DNA of 53,619 nt from Ignavibacteriota bacterium (GTDB taxonomy: Bacteria > Bacteroidota > Ignavibacteria > Palsa-1295), in contig PLYO01000024.1 in the NCBI GenBank assembly GCA_003151825.1, positions 40,622 through 94,240 on the forward strand, in the 5' to 3' direction. Made by a program: the position numbers and the translations under genes. The notes beneath the pieces were generated by a model, which was not told where the DNA came from, ran no database searches, and saw nothing but the letters and a program-made list of their open reading frames with translations. Within the stretch, counting starts at the first letter, position 1. Each line of letters starts with the position of its first letter. Of this stretch, positions 7,787 through 15,205 are shown piece after piece.

Positions 7787-9343
7787 TTACTTGAGCACGA
7801 CGAACTCCACGCGGCGGTTTTCGGCGCGGCCTTCTTCGGTGCCGTTATCGGCGATGGGTGAATCCTTGCCGTAGCCATGCGCAGTAACACGGCTCTTGTC
7901 GATACCATTATGCAGGAGATAATCGCGCACGGCGCTCGCCCTGCGATTGGAAAGATCGAGATTGTACTGCGCGTTGCCGATCGAATCGGAATATCCGGCG
8001 ATCTCGACGCGCATCGACGGCACGGCCTTCATCAGGCGCACGGCGCGATCGAGTTCGGGATAGGACGAAGCATTCAGATCGGAGCTATTGAATTCATAGA
8101 AGACGAGGAGCCTCGTCCTTCCATTGGCAGAACTCAGTTTAATATCGGGATGACGTGCAAGAATGCGCCCTTCAGGATCAACTTCGAAATACGCGGTGCC
8201 GAAAAGATGGCCATTGGCATCCGCCGTGACCGAGTATTTCCCCGGGGCTTTGACGCGCACACTGTAATTGCCGTTGCGGTCCGTGTGGTCAGTGGCAACG
8301 ACTTGATTATTCGTCAGATCGACGACGGTCATGTTGGCATCGACAGGGTCGCCGGTTTTTGCGTCCGTCACGCTGCCGGTAAGTGCGACTTTGCCGTCGG
8401 AACCAATCGCTGGATTCGAGCTTGGCGTGTTCGATTCCTCCGCTTCCGCATTGCTCGCGTTCGAATTCCCGCCGAATGGGAATCGGATTCCGATGGTCAG
8501 CGAGGCATACCAAAGTTTGGGGAATGTGACCGAGGGTACGCCAAACGTAGTTGAAGCCTGATTGAAAGTGTTTTCGGCTCCGCTCTGAAGCCATGCGGTT
8601 AATGGAATACTTAGCAGCAATTCCGCATCGAGTAATGTGGATCCACCGCCAAGTGGAAATACCGTGCCTCCGCCGAGAACGACCCCCGCACGGGTTGAGG
8701 AGAAGAAGTTTTGTTGTGAAGTGTTGGGTACCGTGATCTCCGTATCCCCGGAGAGTTGCCCATTGTTGCGATTATAATAGGACCAATTGTCCCCGCCATT
8801 TTTGGTTTGATTAACGTACAGCCTATTCGACAGCAACCCTGAAAAGCTAAGGCCGCCCGCAGCATACCACCTCTCGCTAAGGGCATAATGCGCCAGAAGA
8901 TCGAGATCGAGATTGCTTAGCAAGAGATTGTAAGAGTTGGTGACTGGTTCTTGTGTTGGGGGGTTGTTGAATCCAATTAGGATGATCGGGATTGTATGAT
9001 TTTCCGTTGCCGAAGTGTAATTCGTAAGATAACGGAGCTTTCCCTCGAGATCGACCGAATTCGAAAGCGCAAGCCCTCCCTTCATTCCAAATAAGAAGCC
9101 AGCGCCGCTTCCTAAACCGTTAAAAGCAGCAATAGTAGAGACCGAAGCGCCATTCGCGTCCGTCCCCGTGATTGGCCAGAAAAAATTTGATTGCCCAGAA
9201 TACCAATTATACGTTAAGCCAAGATCCGCGCCAAAGTAACTATGGCCGGTCGATGCAGAAGTGGATTGCCCAAACGCTCGGTAGCTAAAGACCGTAAGGC
9301 TCAGCAAAGATAATAAAACGATCCGAAAAGCGAGTTTATTCAT
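7787..9343 (-). CDS. OmpA-family outer-membrane protein with CarboxypepD_reg-like domain
   Basis: A 518-aa envelope protein. Residues 1-25 form a signal peptide ending AFGQ. Residues about 30-300 look like an outer-membrane barrel with alternating strands, ending near LTIGIRFPFG. Residues about 322-395 form a small beta-sandwich (VALTGSVTDAKTGDPVDANM to YSVTADANGHLF) like carboxypeptidase regulatory domains. Residues about 405-518 are an OmpA/MotB peptidoglycan-binding domain (VEIAGYSDSIGNAQYNLDLS, NRRASAVRDYL, RVTAHGYGKDSPIADN, RAENRRVEFVV). It would tether outer membrane to peptidoglycan. Upstream, a 10-bp direct repeat ACTACAAAAA occurs twice at 9374-9395. Confidence 0.9.
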   Translation of the reverse strand: MNKLAFRIVLLSLLSLTVFSYRAFGQSTSASTGHSYFGADLGLTYNWYSGQSNFFWPITGTDANGASVSTIAAFNGLGSGAGFLFGMKGGLALSNSVDLEGKLRYLTNYTSATENHTIPIILIGFNNPPTQEPVTNSYNLLLSNLDLDLLAHYALSERWYAAGGLSFSGLLSNRLYVNQTKNGGDNWSYYNRNNGQLSGDTEITVPNTSQQNFFSSTRAGVVLGGGTVFPLGGGSTLLDAELLLSIPLTAWLQSGAENTFNQASTTFGVPSVTFPKLWYASLTIGIRFPFGGNSNASNAEAEESNTPSSNPAIGSDGKVALTGSVTDAKTGDPVDANMTVVDLTNNQVVATDHTDRNGNYSVRVKAPGKYSVTADANGHLFGTAYFEVDPEGRILARHPDIKLSSANGRTRLLVFYEFNSSDLNASSYPELDRAVRLMKAVPSMRVEIAGYSDSIGNAQYNLDLSNRRASAVRDYLLHNGIDKSRVTAHGYGKDSPIADNGTEEGRAENRRVEFVVLK

Positions 9344-9505
9344 AGTGGTTTTCCCATGTAATTGATTTAACGTACTACAAAAATACTACAAAAACTCCCC
9401 TCACGCAACAATGATGAATTTTACACGGATTAAACCCTACCGTTTCGGTTCTACTCTCACGGAATAGAACCGTTTGCCCACCGGCAGGATTTGATGTAAC
9501 CGAAG

Positions 9506-10129
9506 ATGTATCGCCCCGAATATCACGCATTGGCGGATGAAGAACTTGTCCGGCTTTTTCAAGCCGGGACAGGTGGGCGTGCCGAGCGCGATGCGGCGTT
9601 TACCGAACTCGTCACTCGCTATCAAAAACGCATTTATCTTGCCGCGCGAAAAATGGTGCATGGCAATCACGACGAAGCCGATGAAATCGCGCAGGAAACA
9701 TTCGTCAAAGCCTACGAGGCGCTGCAAAATTTTCGCGGTGAGTCGAAGCTCTATACCTGGCTTTACCGGATTATGATGAACGGGGTGATCCAGCGCTCGC
9801 GAAAGAGTAAAGTGCGGCAATTTATTGGCTTAGATAACGTTCAAGAACTGGCCGAAGAAGGCATCGAGCCGGATGCGCTGCTACTCAAATCGGAAACGAC
9901 GCGGCTCATCGAAGAAGCAATCGAAACGCTCCCGCCCAAGCAGCAGCGTGTCTTTATGATGCGATTTTACGAGGAGCTTCCGTATGAAGACATTGCAATC
10001 ATCGTTGGGACAAGCGTTGGCGGTCTGAAAGCTAATTATTTTCATGCAGTACGGAAAATCGGCGAGTATCTTCAGGCTTCCGGAAGAATTATCTCGCTGG
10101 ATAGGCTGGAATTAGCAGAAAGCGAATAA
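9506..10129 (+). CDS. ECF-type RNA polymerase sigma factor
   Basis: A 207-aa sigma-70 family member with only regions 2 and 4. Region 2 is seen at about 15-95 (FTELVTRYQKRIYLAARKMV, DEADEIAQETFVKAYEALQNF, SKLYTWLYRIMMN); region 4 at about 135-190 (IETLPPKQQRVFMMRFYEEL, YEDIAIIVGTSVGGLKANYF). It should direct transcription of an envelope-stress regulon, probably including its own operon. The next gene encodes a single-pass membrane protein with the size of an anti-sigma factor, and the third a periplasmic Spy-like protein. Confidence 0.93.
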   Translation: MYRPEYHALADEELVRLFQAGTGGRAERDAAFTELVTRYQKRIYLAARKMVHGNHDEADEIAQETFVKAYEALQNFRGESKLYTWLYRIMMNGVIQRSRKSKVRQFIGLDNVQELAEEGIEPDALLLKSETTRLIEEAIETLPPKQQRVFMMRFYEELPYEDIAIIVGTSVGGLKANYFHAVRKIGEYLQASGRIISLDRLELAESE

Positions 10130-10186
10130 GTGGATGATTACATTAAACTTTTGGGGGCTAAATGTCTCCAATAAATAAGGAAAAGT

Positions 10187-10735
10187 ATGGAAAAGTACAA
10201 CGAAAATCGTGAGAATCTCCAAAAGCTTGAGGACGAGATCCGAAAGCTTGCTATTCCTTACGTTTTGGGGGAGCCTGGTCCGCTTTATTGGGCAAATTTC
10301 CGCGTCCGAGTTATGGAGCGCGTCGCCCAAAATGAACAAAAACCCGCGTGGTTAGAACGCATTCCGCAATTTCTCGTGGGACATATTTGGGGTAGCCCGT
10401 CGCGGTGGGCGATCTCTGCCGCCGCCCTTCTCGTCGCGGGAATTATGATATTCCAGCCCTTTGGGGGGAATACTCCCCTTAAGACCACTATTTCCTCCCC
10501 GCCAGTAGCAGTGGTCGTACCGCCTGCGGAGAAATCCGATCAGCAAAACATATCTCATACGACCCATGGGTCGTATGAGTCCCATGCCACCAAACGCGGC
10601 ATAGCACCTGCTTCCGATCTTGCTTCGCTGGCAGAATCGCTTCCGTCGTCGGAAGATGAGCACCCCGTGAACCTCGAAGAACTCTCCACGCCAGAATTGG
10701 AAGCTGTTTTACAAGGGCTCCAAAATAACGAATAG
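10187..10735 (+). CDS. Putative anti-sigma factor, single-pass membrane protein
   Basis: A 182-aa protein that follows the ECF sigma gene by 57 bp. It has a cytoplasmic N-terminal segment (1-70, charged, with LYWANFRVRVMERV), one transmembrane helix (about 73-90) and a Pro/Ser-rich periplasmic tail. This topology and position suggest that it holds the sigma factor until a signal arrives. No zinc-binding ZAS motif is present. Residues about 121-134 are encoded by a perfect 26-bp palindrome and are likely an inserted repeat. The C-terminus (EELSTPELEAVLQGLQ) is acidic. The function is inferred from context. Confidence 0.65.
   Translation: MEKYNENRENLQKLEDEIRKLAIPYVLGEPGPLYWANFRVRVMERVAQNEQKPAWLERIPQFLVGHIWGSPSRWAISAAALLVAGIMIFQPFGGNTPLKTTISSPPVAVVVPPAEKSDQQNISHTTHGSYESHATKRGIAPASDLASLAESLPSSEDEHPVNLEELSTPELEAVLQGLQNNE
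10554..10579. repeat. Perfect 26-bp palindrome inside a gene
   Basis: CTCATACGACCCA is followed directly by its reverse complement. It lies in frame in the periplasmic linker of the anti-sigma-like gene, where it encodes SHTTHGSYE-type residues. A related but degraded repeat lies at 31138-31190 in the second anti-sigma-like gene. Confidence 0.85.
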
Positions 10736-10749
10736 GTATTCCAACAATT

Positions 10750-11349
10750 ATGAAATTCACATTATTATTCTCCTTCTTGTTTGCCGGCGCGGTATTGGCC
10801 CTGCCCGCGCACGCTCAGCAAACGGACGAATCCTCCGCGGGCGATGTGCATGCCACGCAAGAGCAATCGATCCGGCAAACGCTGGTGCAAAAAATCGAGC
10901 GGCTCAAGTATGCCAAAATAAAAACAAGGCTCGAACTCGATGACGCAACCGCCGAGAAATTCTTTGCGATTTATAAACCGGCCGAGAAAGATATTCTGTC
11001 GCTCGTCAAAGAGCGTAACTACGAACTCAAAGCGCTTGGCGCCGCCACGAATACTTCCGTTACGGACGCCGACATTGCAGCGATGACCGCAAAAATCCGC
11101 GAACTCAATCAGCAAATCGCGACCCGCGAGCAAACGTTGGACGGCGATCTCACGCCTCTGCTCACGCCCTTGCAGCGCGCGAAGCTGCTTGTTTTCGAGC
11201 ACGAATTCAACCAGCGTGTTCGCCAGCAGCTTGCCCAGCGTCAAGCTGCAAGGGCGGAACTCCGCGCCCTGCGCCAGCAGCTACGCCAGCATCGCATCAA
11301 AAATCAACTACTGAAGAAACTGGCCGCCCAAAAGGCCGGGCATCGGTAA
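10750..11349 (+). CDS. Periplasmic Spy/CpxP-like protein
   Basis: A 199-aa exported helical protein. The signal peptide is residues 1-22 (ending PAHA before QQ). The mature chain is almost all long amphipathic helix, with LELDDATAEKFFAIYKPAEK, then LTPLLTPLQRAKLLVFEHEF, reminiscent of the LTxxQ motifs of Spy/CpxP proteins, and a highly basic Gln/Arg-rich C-terminus. Similar genes next to ECF sigma factors in Bacteroidetes are annotated as sensors of ECF-type sigma factors. It probably binds misfolded envelope proteins or metals and feeds the anti-sigma protein encoded 14 bp upstream. Confidence 0.75.
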   Translation: MKFTLLFSFLFAGAVLALPAHAQQTDESSAGDVHATQEQSIRQTLVQKIERLKYAKIKTRLELDDATAEKFFAIYKPAEKDILSLVKERNYELKALGAATNTSVTDADIAAMTAKIRELNQQIATREQTLDGDLTPLLTPLQRAKLLVFEHEFNQRVRQQLAQRQAARAELRALRQQLRQHRIKNQLLKKLAAQKAGHR

Positions 11350-11362
11350 CCTTTTCCAAGTA

Positions 11363-11387
11363 TGGGACGAAATGTTATTTCGTCCCA
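11363..11387. terminator. Hairpin after the ECF cassette
   Basis: An 11-bp perfect stem (TGGGACGAAAT with ATTTCGTCCCA) around GTT, 14 bp past the stop of the Spy-like gene. There is no T-run, so it may be a palindromic repeat rather than an intrinsic terminator. Confidence 0.45.
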
Positions 11388-11435
11388 CAGTAAGTCCGCG
11401 TAATAAAATTCCTATTACCATTGTTTGCCCGAGCA

Positions 11436-12602
11436 ATGGTCTATCTCGATAACGCCGCGACAACACCGCTTGCGCCCGAAGTGCTGGAGGCTATGCGCCC
11501 GTATCTGGCAGAGGAATTCGGCAACGCATCGAGCGTATATCGTTTAGGTTCGCGCGCGCGCGTAGCCATCGAAGAAGCGCGCGAAACCGTTGCCCGCGCC
11601 ATTCATGCCGAACCGCGAGAGATCGTCTTCACTTCCGGCGGAACAGAATCCAACAATGCCGCAATCAAAGGCGCGATCTTTAAACAGTATGAAGAGCATA
11701 AAGCATGGAATAAACTTCAAATCGTAACAAGCCCAACGGAACATCAAGCCGTGCTCGAACCTACAGAATGGCTTTCGGAACTTGGCGCTTCAGTCGCTTA
11801 CGCCTCTGTAAGTCCTTTTGGCCACGTCCTGTTAGATGGTTTCGGCAACCGAATAACAAGCGATACATCTCTCGTTTCGCTCATGATGGTAAATAACGAG
11901 ACGGGAGCGATAAATCCCATTTCCGAAATTACGAAAATAATAAAAGCAAAATCCAAAGCTCTCGTTCACACCGATGCAGTGCAGACGCTCGGCAAAATTC
12001 CCATCGATGTGAAAGCATTGGGAGTTGATTTTTTGTCGCTTTCAGCGCACAAAATTCATGGGCCGAAAGGCATTGGCGCGCTCTATATCAAGAGTGGCAC
12101 ACCGTGGGAACCGCTCCTGCACGGCGGTTCGCAGGAACGCAACCGGCGCGGCGGGACCGAAGCTGTTGCGCTTGCCGTCGGTTTTGCGGAGGCGATCAAA
12201 CATATTCCCTCTCCCCCTTGGGGGAGAGGGCAGGGTGAGGGGGATTTTGCATCCCTGAGAAAACATCTCCTCACAAAGCTTGCTCAAATTCCTGAAGTCG
12301 TTTTAAATTCCGCCACGGATGACACCTCGGTCGATTCCATCATAAATTTCAGCTTCACTCCCGAAGTGCTCGCACGATTAGATGCCGACGCGCTCATCAT
12401 CCGCTTCGATTTGGAGGGCATTGCCGTCTCGAACGGCTCGGCCTGCACTTCGGGCAGTCAGCAGCCGTCGCATGTACTGCTCGCAATGGGTAGATCGAAA
12501 GAGGTTGCCAGGAAATCGGTACGAGTTTCTTTTTCACGATATAATACGATGGGGGATATTGACCGATTGATCGAAGTGATAGTGGAAATACTCAAAAATT
12601 AA
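11436..12602 (+). CDS. Cysteine desulfurase (IscS/NifS family)
   Basis: A PLP enzyme that takes sulfur from cysteine for Fe-S cluster and thio-cofactor synthesis, 388 aa. It starts MVYLDNAATTPL, the family signature. His103 (TEH) and Lys206 (SLSAHKIHGPKG) fit the PLP site, and Cys337 in SNGSACTSG is the persulfide-forming cysteine. ATG 11436 is preferred; TTG 11421 would add five unconserved residues. Residues about 258-270 (SPPWGRGQGEGD) are encoded by a G/C palindrome at 12207-12230 and look like an in-frame repeat insertion in a surface loop. No iscU or sufE partner is adjacent. Confidence 0.93.
   Translation: MVYLDNAATTPLAPEVLEAMRPYLAEEFGNASSVYRLGSRARVAIEEARETVARAIHAEPREIVFTSGGTESNNAAIKGAIFKQYEEHKAWNKLQIVTSPTEHQAVLEPTEWLSELGASVAYASVSPFGHVLLDGFGNRITSDTSLVSLMMVNNETGAINPISEITKIIKAKSKALVHTDAVQTLGKIPIDVKALGVDFLSLSAHKIHGPKGIGALYIKSGTPWEPLLHGGSQERNRRGGTEAVALAVGFAEAIKHIPSPPWGRGQGEGDFASLRKHLLTKLAQIPEVVLNSATDDTSVDSIINFSFTPEVLARLDADALIIRFDLEGIAVSNGSACTSGSQQPSHVLLAMGRSKEVARKSVRVSFSRYNTMGDIDRLIEVIVEILKN
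12207..12242. repeat. Palindromic repeat inserted in the cysteine desulfurase gene
   Basis: CCCTCTCCCCC (12207-12217) and GGGGGAGAGGG (12220-12230) form an 11-bp stem with a TT loop, followed by CAGGGTGAGGGG. It reads in frame as SPPWGRGQGEG, a peptide produced by the same repeat type in many genomes. Confidence 0.85.
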
Positions 12603-12608
12603 TATCCA

Positions 12609-12676
12609 TGTCATTCTTCGACTTCGCAAAACTTGTCCGCTGGGGCGGACGAAGTTTTGCTCCGCTCAGAATGACA
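12609..12676. repeat. Dispersed palindromic element (TGTCATTCT family)
   Basis: TGTCATTCT at 12609 and AGAATGACA ending at 12676 bound an inner hairpin in which GCAAAACTTGTCCGC pairs with GCGGAC and AAGTTTTGC. It fills the spacer between the desulfurase and the acetyltransferase. It is related to the core of the element at 41618-41810. Confidence 0.8.
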
Positions 12677-12693
12677 CTATAAAAAACAAGCTC

Positions 12694-13173
12694 ATGCCAC
12701 ATCGCACTTCCATCCGCATCGCCACGACTGCTGATATTCCTGACATTGTTGCAATCGTGAATTCCGCGTTCGAGGTCGAGACGTTCCTCGACGGCACGCG
12801 CACGGACGGAAATAACGTTGCCGGGATGATGCAGAAAGGCGAGTTTCTTCTTATGGAGGATGCATCCGGCCACTTGCTCGCTTCGGTTTTTGTCGAGTTG
12901 CACGGCGACCGAGGGTACTCCGGTATGTTTGCGGTCGAGTCGTCTCGCCAGAGCATGGGCTTGGGGCGAGCAATGGTCGAAGTTGTGGAGGATCACTGCC
13001 GAAACCACGGATGCAAATTCTTAGATATTAAAGTTCTAAGCCCCCGCACCAAGCTGCCGCCATTCTATCGAAGTCTCGGATATGTGGAAACAGGCGTCGA
13101 GGAATTCCGGATATCGCGCCCTCTGAAAGATGGGATTGAATGTCACTTCATCCTCATGTCGAAGACGTTGTAG
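12694..13173 (+). CDS. GNAT-family N-acetyltransferase
   Basis: A 159-aa cytoplasmic acyl-CoA N-acyltransferase. The GNAT fold is seen as IRIATTADIPDIVAIVN at the N-terminus, a central strand VFVELHGDRGYSGMFAV, the acetyl-CoA pyrophosphate loop SRQSMGLGRAMVEVVED (Q-x-x-G-L-G-x-A), and the late FYRSLGYVETG motif. The substrate cannot be told. It is separated from the upstream desulfurase gene by a palindromic element and is convergent with the phosphatase gene at 13232. Confidence 0.88.
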   Translation: MPHRTSIRIATTADIPDIVAIVNSAFEVETFLDGTRTDGNNVAGMMQKGEFLLMEDASGHLLASVFVELHGDRGYSGMFAVESSRQSMGLGRAMVEVVEDHCRNHGCKFLDIKVLSPRTKLPPFYRSLGYVETGVEEFRISRPLKDGIECHFILMSKTL

Positions 13174-13231
13174 TATGATCGCGTAGTGGGCGGGTCGGGC
13201 TGGAAGAAGCATCGTGGGCGATGCGTCCGAC

Positions 13232-14170
13232 CTACGCGGATTCTCGCAAGGCAATCCCATATCTCAATCCTTGCGTGCTTACGATTATTTGCTCGGCTCC
13301 GAGATACTCCATTACTTCCGCGAGGATGAGCGTTCCGGCCGGCAAAATATCCGCGCGGGATTTATTGACGGCAGGGAATCTTTGGAGAAGTGTCGCGGTG
13401 CTCACGCTGAAAAGCATCTCCAGCATTTGCTCGATGTCCTGACGATTGAGAACATAGCCATGTACTTTCGCCGCGTCGAATGCGCGCAACCCCTGGTGCA
13501 TGGCTGCTAAAGTCGTGGGTGTGCCGGCGACGGCGATAAGCATACCAATTCCTCCTCTCCTTTTCAAGGAGGGGGTTGGGGGGTGGTCAAGCGCGGCGCG
13601 AATGAACAGTCTGGCCTTTTCTATCGAATCGACGGAAAGCGTTGAAGAAAAAAATCGTTCCGTTAATCGCACGGCGCCAATATCGAGGCTAACTCCGCTC
13701 TCGAATGTATCGCCATTGCCAACGGAAATTTCCGTGCTGCCACCGCCAATATCGACGACGGCAATAACTCCCTCTCCTTTCCAGGGAGAGGATTGGGGAT
13801 AGATTTGGGCAAGCGCGCCGCGATAGGTCCAGCGCGCTTCTTCTTCGCCGCTCAGGATTTCGATTTGGATGCCAGTCTCTTCTGTTGTCCGGCGCACGAT
13901 CTCCTCGCGATTTTCCGCATCGCGCAGCGCGCTGGTGCCTACGGCAACGACATAATCGGCGTTAAACGACCGAATCGTTCCGATGTGAGTCCGCATCACC
14001 GCGAGGAATCGCTGGAACGCTTCTTCACTAATTTTGTGCGCTCGATCGACACCCTCTCCGAGCCGCGCGATTGCATGATCGTCACGGATGACATGGATAG
14101 CTTTACCCTCCACATCCGCGATGAGCAAAAGCACGGTATTCGTGCCAATATCTAAAACGGCTACGCGCAT
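13232..14170 (-). CDS. Ppx/GppA-family phosphatase
   Basis: A 312-aa actin-fold phosphatase of the exopolyphosphatase / pppGpp pyrophosphatase group. The phosphate-1 loop MRVAVLDIGTNTVLLLIADV and phosphate-2 loop VVDIGGGSTEISVG are clear, as are YVVAVGTSALRDAENREE and the C-terminal RADILPAGTLILAEVM. ATG 14170 gives the canonical start and overlaps the end of prmA by 10 nt; an earlier ATG (14194) lies within prmA. Two G/C-rich palindromes sit inside the frame (see 13551 and 13769), adding residues such as HPPTPSLKRRGG and SSPWKGEG. The short single-domain form leaves it open whether polyphosphate or (p)ppGpp is the substrate. Confidence 0.92.
   Translation of the reverse strand: MRVAVLDIGTNTVLLLIADVEGKAIHVIRDDHAIARLGEGVDRAHKISEEAFQRFLAVMRTHIGTIRSFNADYVVAVGTSALRDAENREEIVRRTTEETGIQIEILSGEEEARWTYRGALAQIYPQSSPWKGEGVIAVVDIGGGSTEISVGNGDTFESGVSLDIGAVRLTERFFSSTLSVDSIEKARLFIRAALDHPPTPSLKRRGGIGMLIAVAGTPTTLAAMHQGLRAFDAAKVHGYVLNRQDIEQMLEMLFSVSTATLLQRFPAVNKSRADILPAGTLILAEVMEYLGAEQIIVSTQGLRYGIALRESA
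13551..13586. repeat. Palindromic repeat inserted in the Ppx/GppA gene, copy 1
   Basis: CTCTCCTTTTCAAGGAGGGG and the following TTGGGGGG tract match the repeat at 1771-1801. It reads in frame on the minus strand as HPPTPSLKRRGG. Confidence 0.8.
13769..13798. repeat. Palindromic repeat inserted in the Ppx/GppA gene, copy 2
   Basis: CCTCTCC (13771-13777) and GGAGAGG (13785-13791) form a 7-bp stem, followed by ATTGGGG. It reads in frame on the minus strand as PQSSPWKGEG just before the VIAVVDIGGGS phosphate loop. Confidence 0.75.
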
Positions 14171-15024
14171 AATTGGAATACCAAAGCAGTCCACTCGTTT
14201 TCATTCAACTCCCGGATGAATTTGAAATTTACTTTCTCATAAGCCGCGCGCACTTCGCTAGCGTCATAGCAGAGAATTCCGGAGAGAATCACATACGCGC
14301 CATCCGTCGCATGAGTCTGCATCTGTCCCACGGTGGACAAAAGAAGATTCCGGTGAAGATTGGCGAGGATCACATCGAATTTTTCTTCTTTTACAACTTC
14401 ATCCATCGTGCCTTGCCGGATTTCGAATTGCCGCTCGGAAAAATTATTGAGCGCGCGATTTTCTATCGCATTTTCAATTGCCCACAAATCTGTATCTATT
14501 CCTACCGCCTGTTTTGCGCCGCGCAGCAGCGCGTACATGGCGAGCACGCCGGAGCCCGTTCCAATATCGAGCACCGCGCGGCCATCCATAGCGAGTTCTT
14601 CCATTGCGGCAAGACACAAGCGCGTTGTTTCGTGATGGCCTGTGCCGAAACTCATTTTAGGATCGATGGTGATGATATGCTTCGCTCCCAGCTTTTTTGC
14701 ATCTTCCATTTTCCACGAAGGGGTGATAACGAGATCGCGCGTTGCCTGCACCGGCGTAATCGTCGCTTCCCATTCGGCATTCCAATTGCGGTCTTCGATC
14801 GTTTCCGTGCCGAGAAATTCCACATCGGGATATTCTCGGCAAAAGGCGTGAAGCGATTGCTCGAAATCCACATTCCATTCGGAGTGCGGGATGTAAAAAG
14901 TTACCGTCCCATCGTCGTTCTCCTGCGCTCCGGCAAAGGAAGCATGGGTTAGAAAAAATCCTTCGAGCGATAATAATCCCTCCTGCTTGGCATCGAAATG
15001 AAGAGATGCATATTCCTGCTCCAT
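14161..15024 (-). CDS. prmA: Ribosomal protein L11 methyltransferase
   Basis: PrmA is an S-adenosylmethionine-dependent enzyme that trimethylates L11. The 287-aa product has an N-terminal substrate domain (1-100) and a Rossmann methyltransferase domain. Diagnostic parts are ITIDPKMSFGTGHHETTR (about 140-157), the SAM loop VLDIGTGSGVLA, the acidic strand VGIDTDLWAIENA and DVILANLHRNLLL, where family members have the N-x-x-x-N catalytic strand. It is followed by the phosphatase gene with a 10-nt overlap, so the two form an operon. Upstream is a dispersed repeat element. Confidence 0.95.
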   Translation of the reverse strand: MEQEYASLHFDAKQEGLLSLEGFFLTHASFAGAQENDDGTVTFYIPHSEWNVDFEQSLHAFCREYPDVEFLGTETIEDRNWNAEWEATITPVQATRDLVITPSWKMEDAKKLGAKHIITIDPKMSFGTGHHETTRLCLAAMEELAMDGRAVLDIGTGSGVLAMYALLRGAKQAVGIDTDLWAIENAIENRALNNFSERQFEIRQGTMDEVVKEEKFDVILANLHRNLLLSTVGQMQTHATDGAYVILSGILCYDASEVRAAYEKVNFKFIRELNENEWTALVFQLCA

Positions 15025-15044
15025 TACTATTCAATTTTTTTTAC

Positions 15045-15188
15045 TGTCATTGCGAGGAGAACGAATCGACCGGAGGGAGATTCGTTCGACGAAGCAATCT
15101 CAAGCAGTACACCAAAAGATTGCTTCCCTCGATTCCTCGGAACCGAAATTGAGAGGCTATCGCCTCTCAATTTCTCCTCGCAATGACA
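15045..15188. repeat. Dispersed element with GTCATTGCGAGGAG ends
   Basis: TGTCATTGCGAGGAGA at 15045-15060 is repeated in inverse at 15173-15188. Inside is a second perfect hairpin, GAAATTGAGAGGC (15145-15157) with GCCTCTCAATTTC (15162-15174), loop of 4. It fills the space between prmA and the M28 peptidase gene. Confidence 0.85.
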
Positions 15189-15205
15189 ATGGAATAGTAA
15201 CCACA

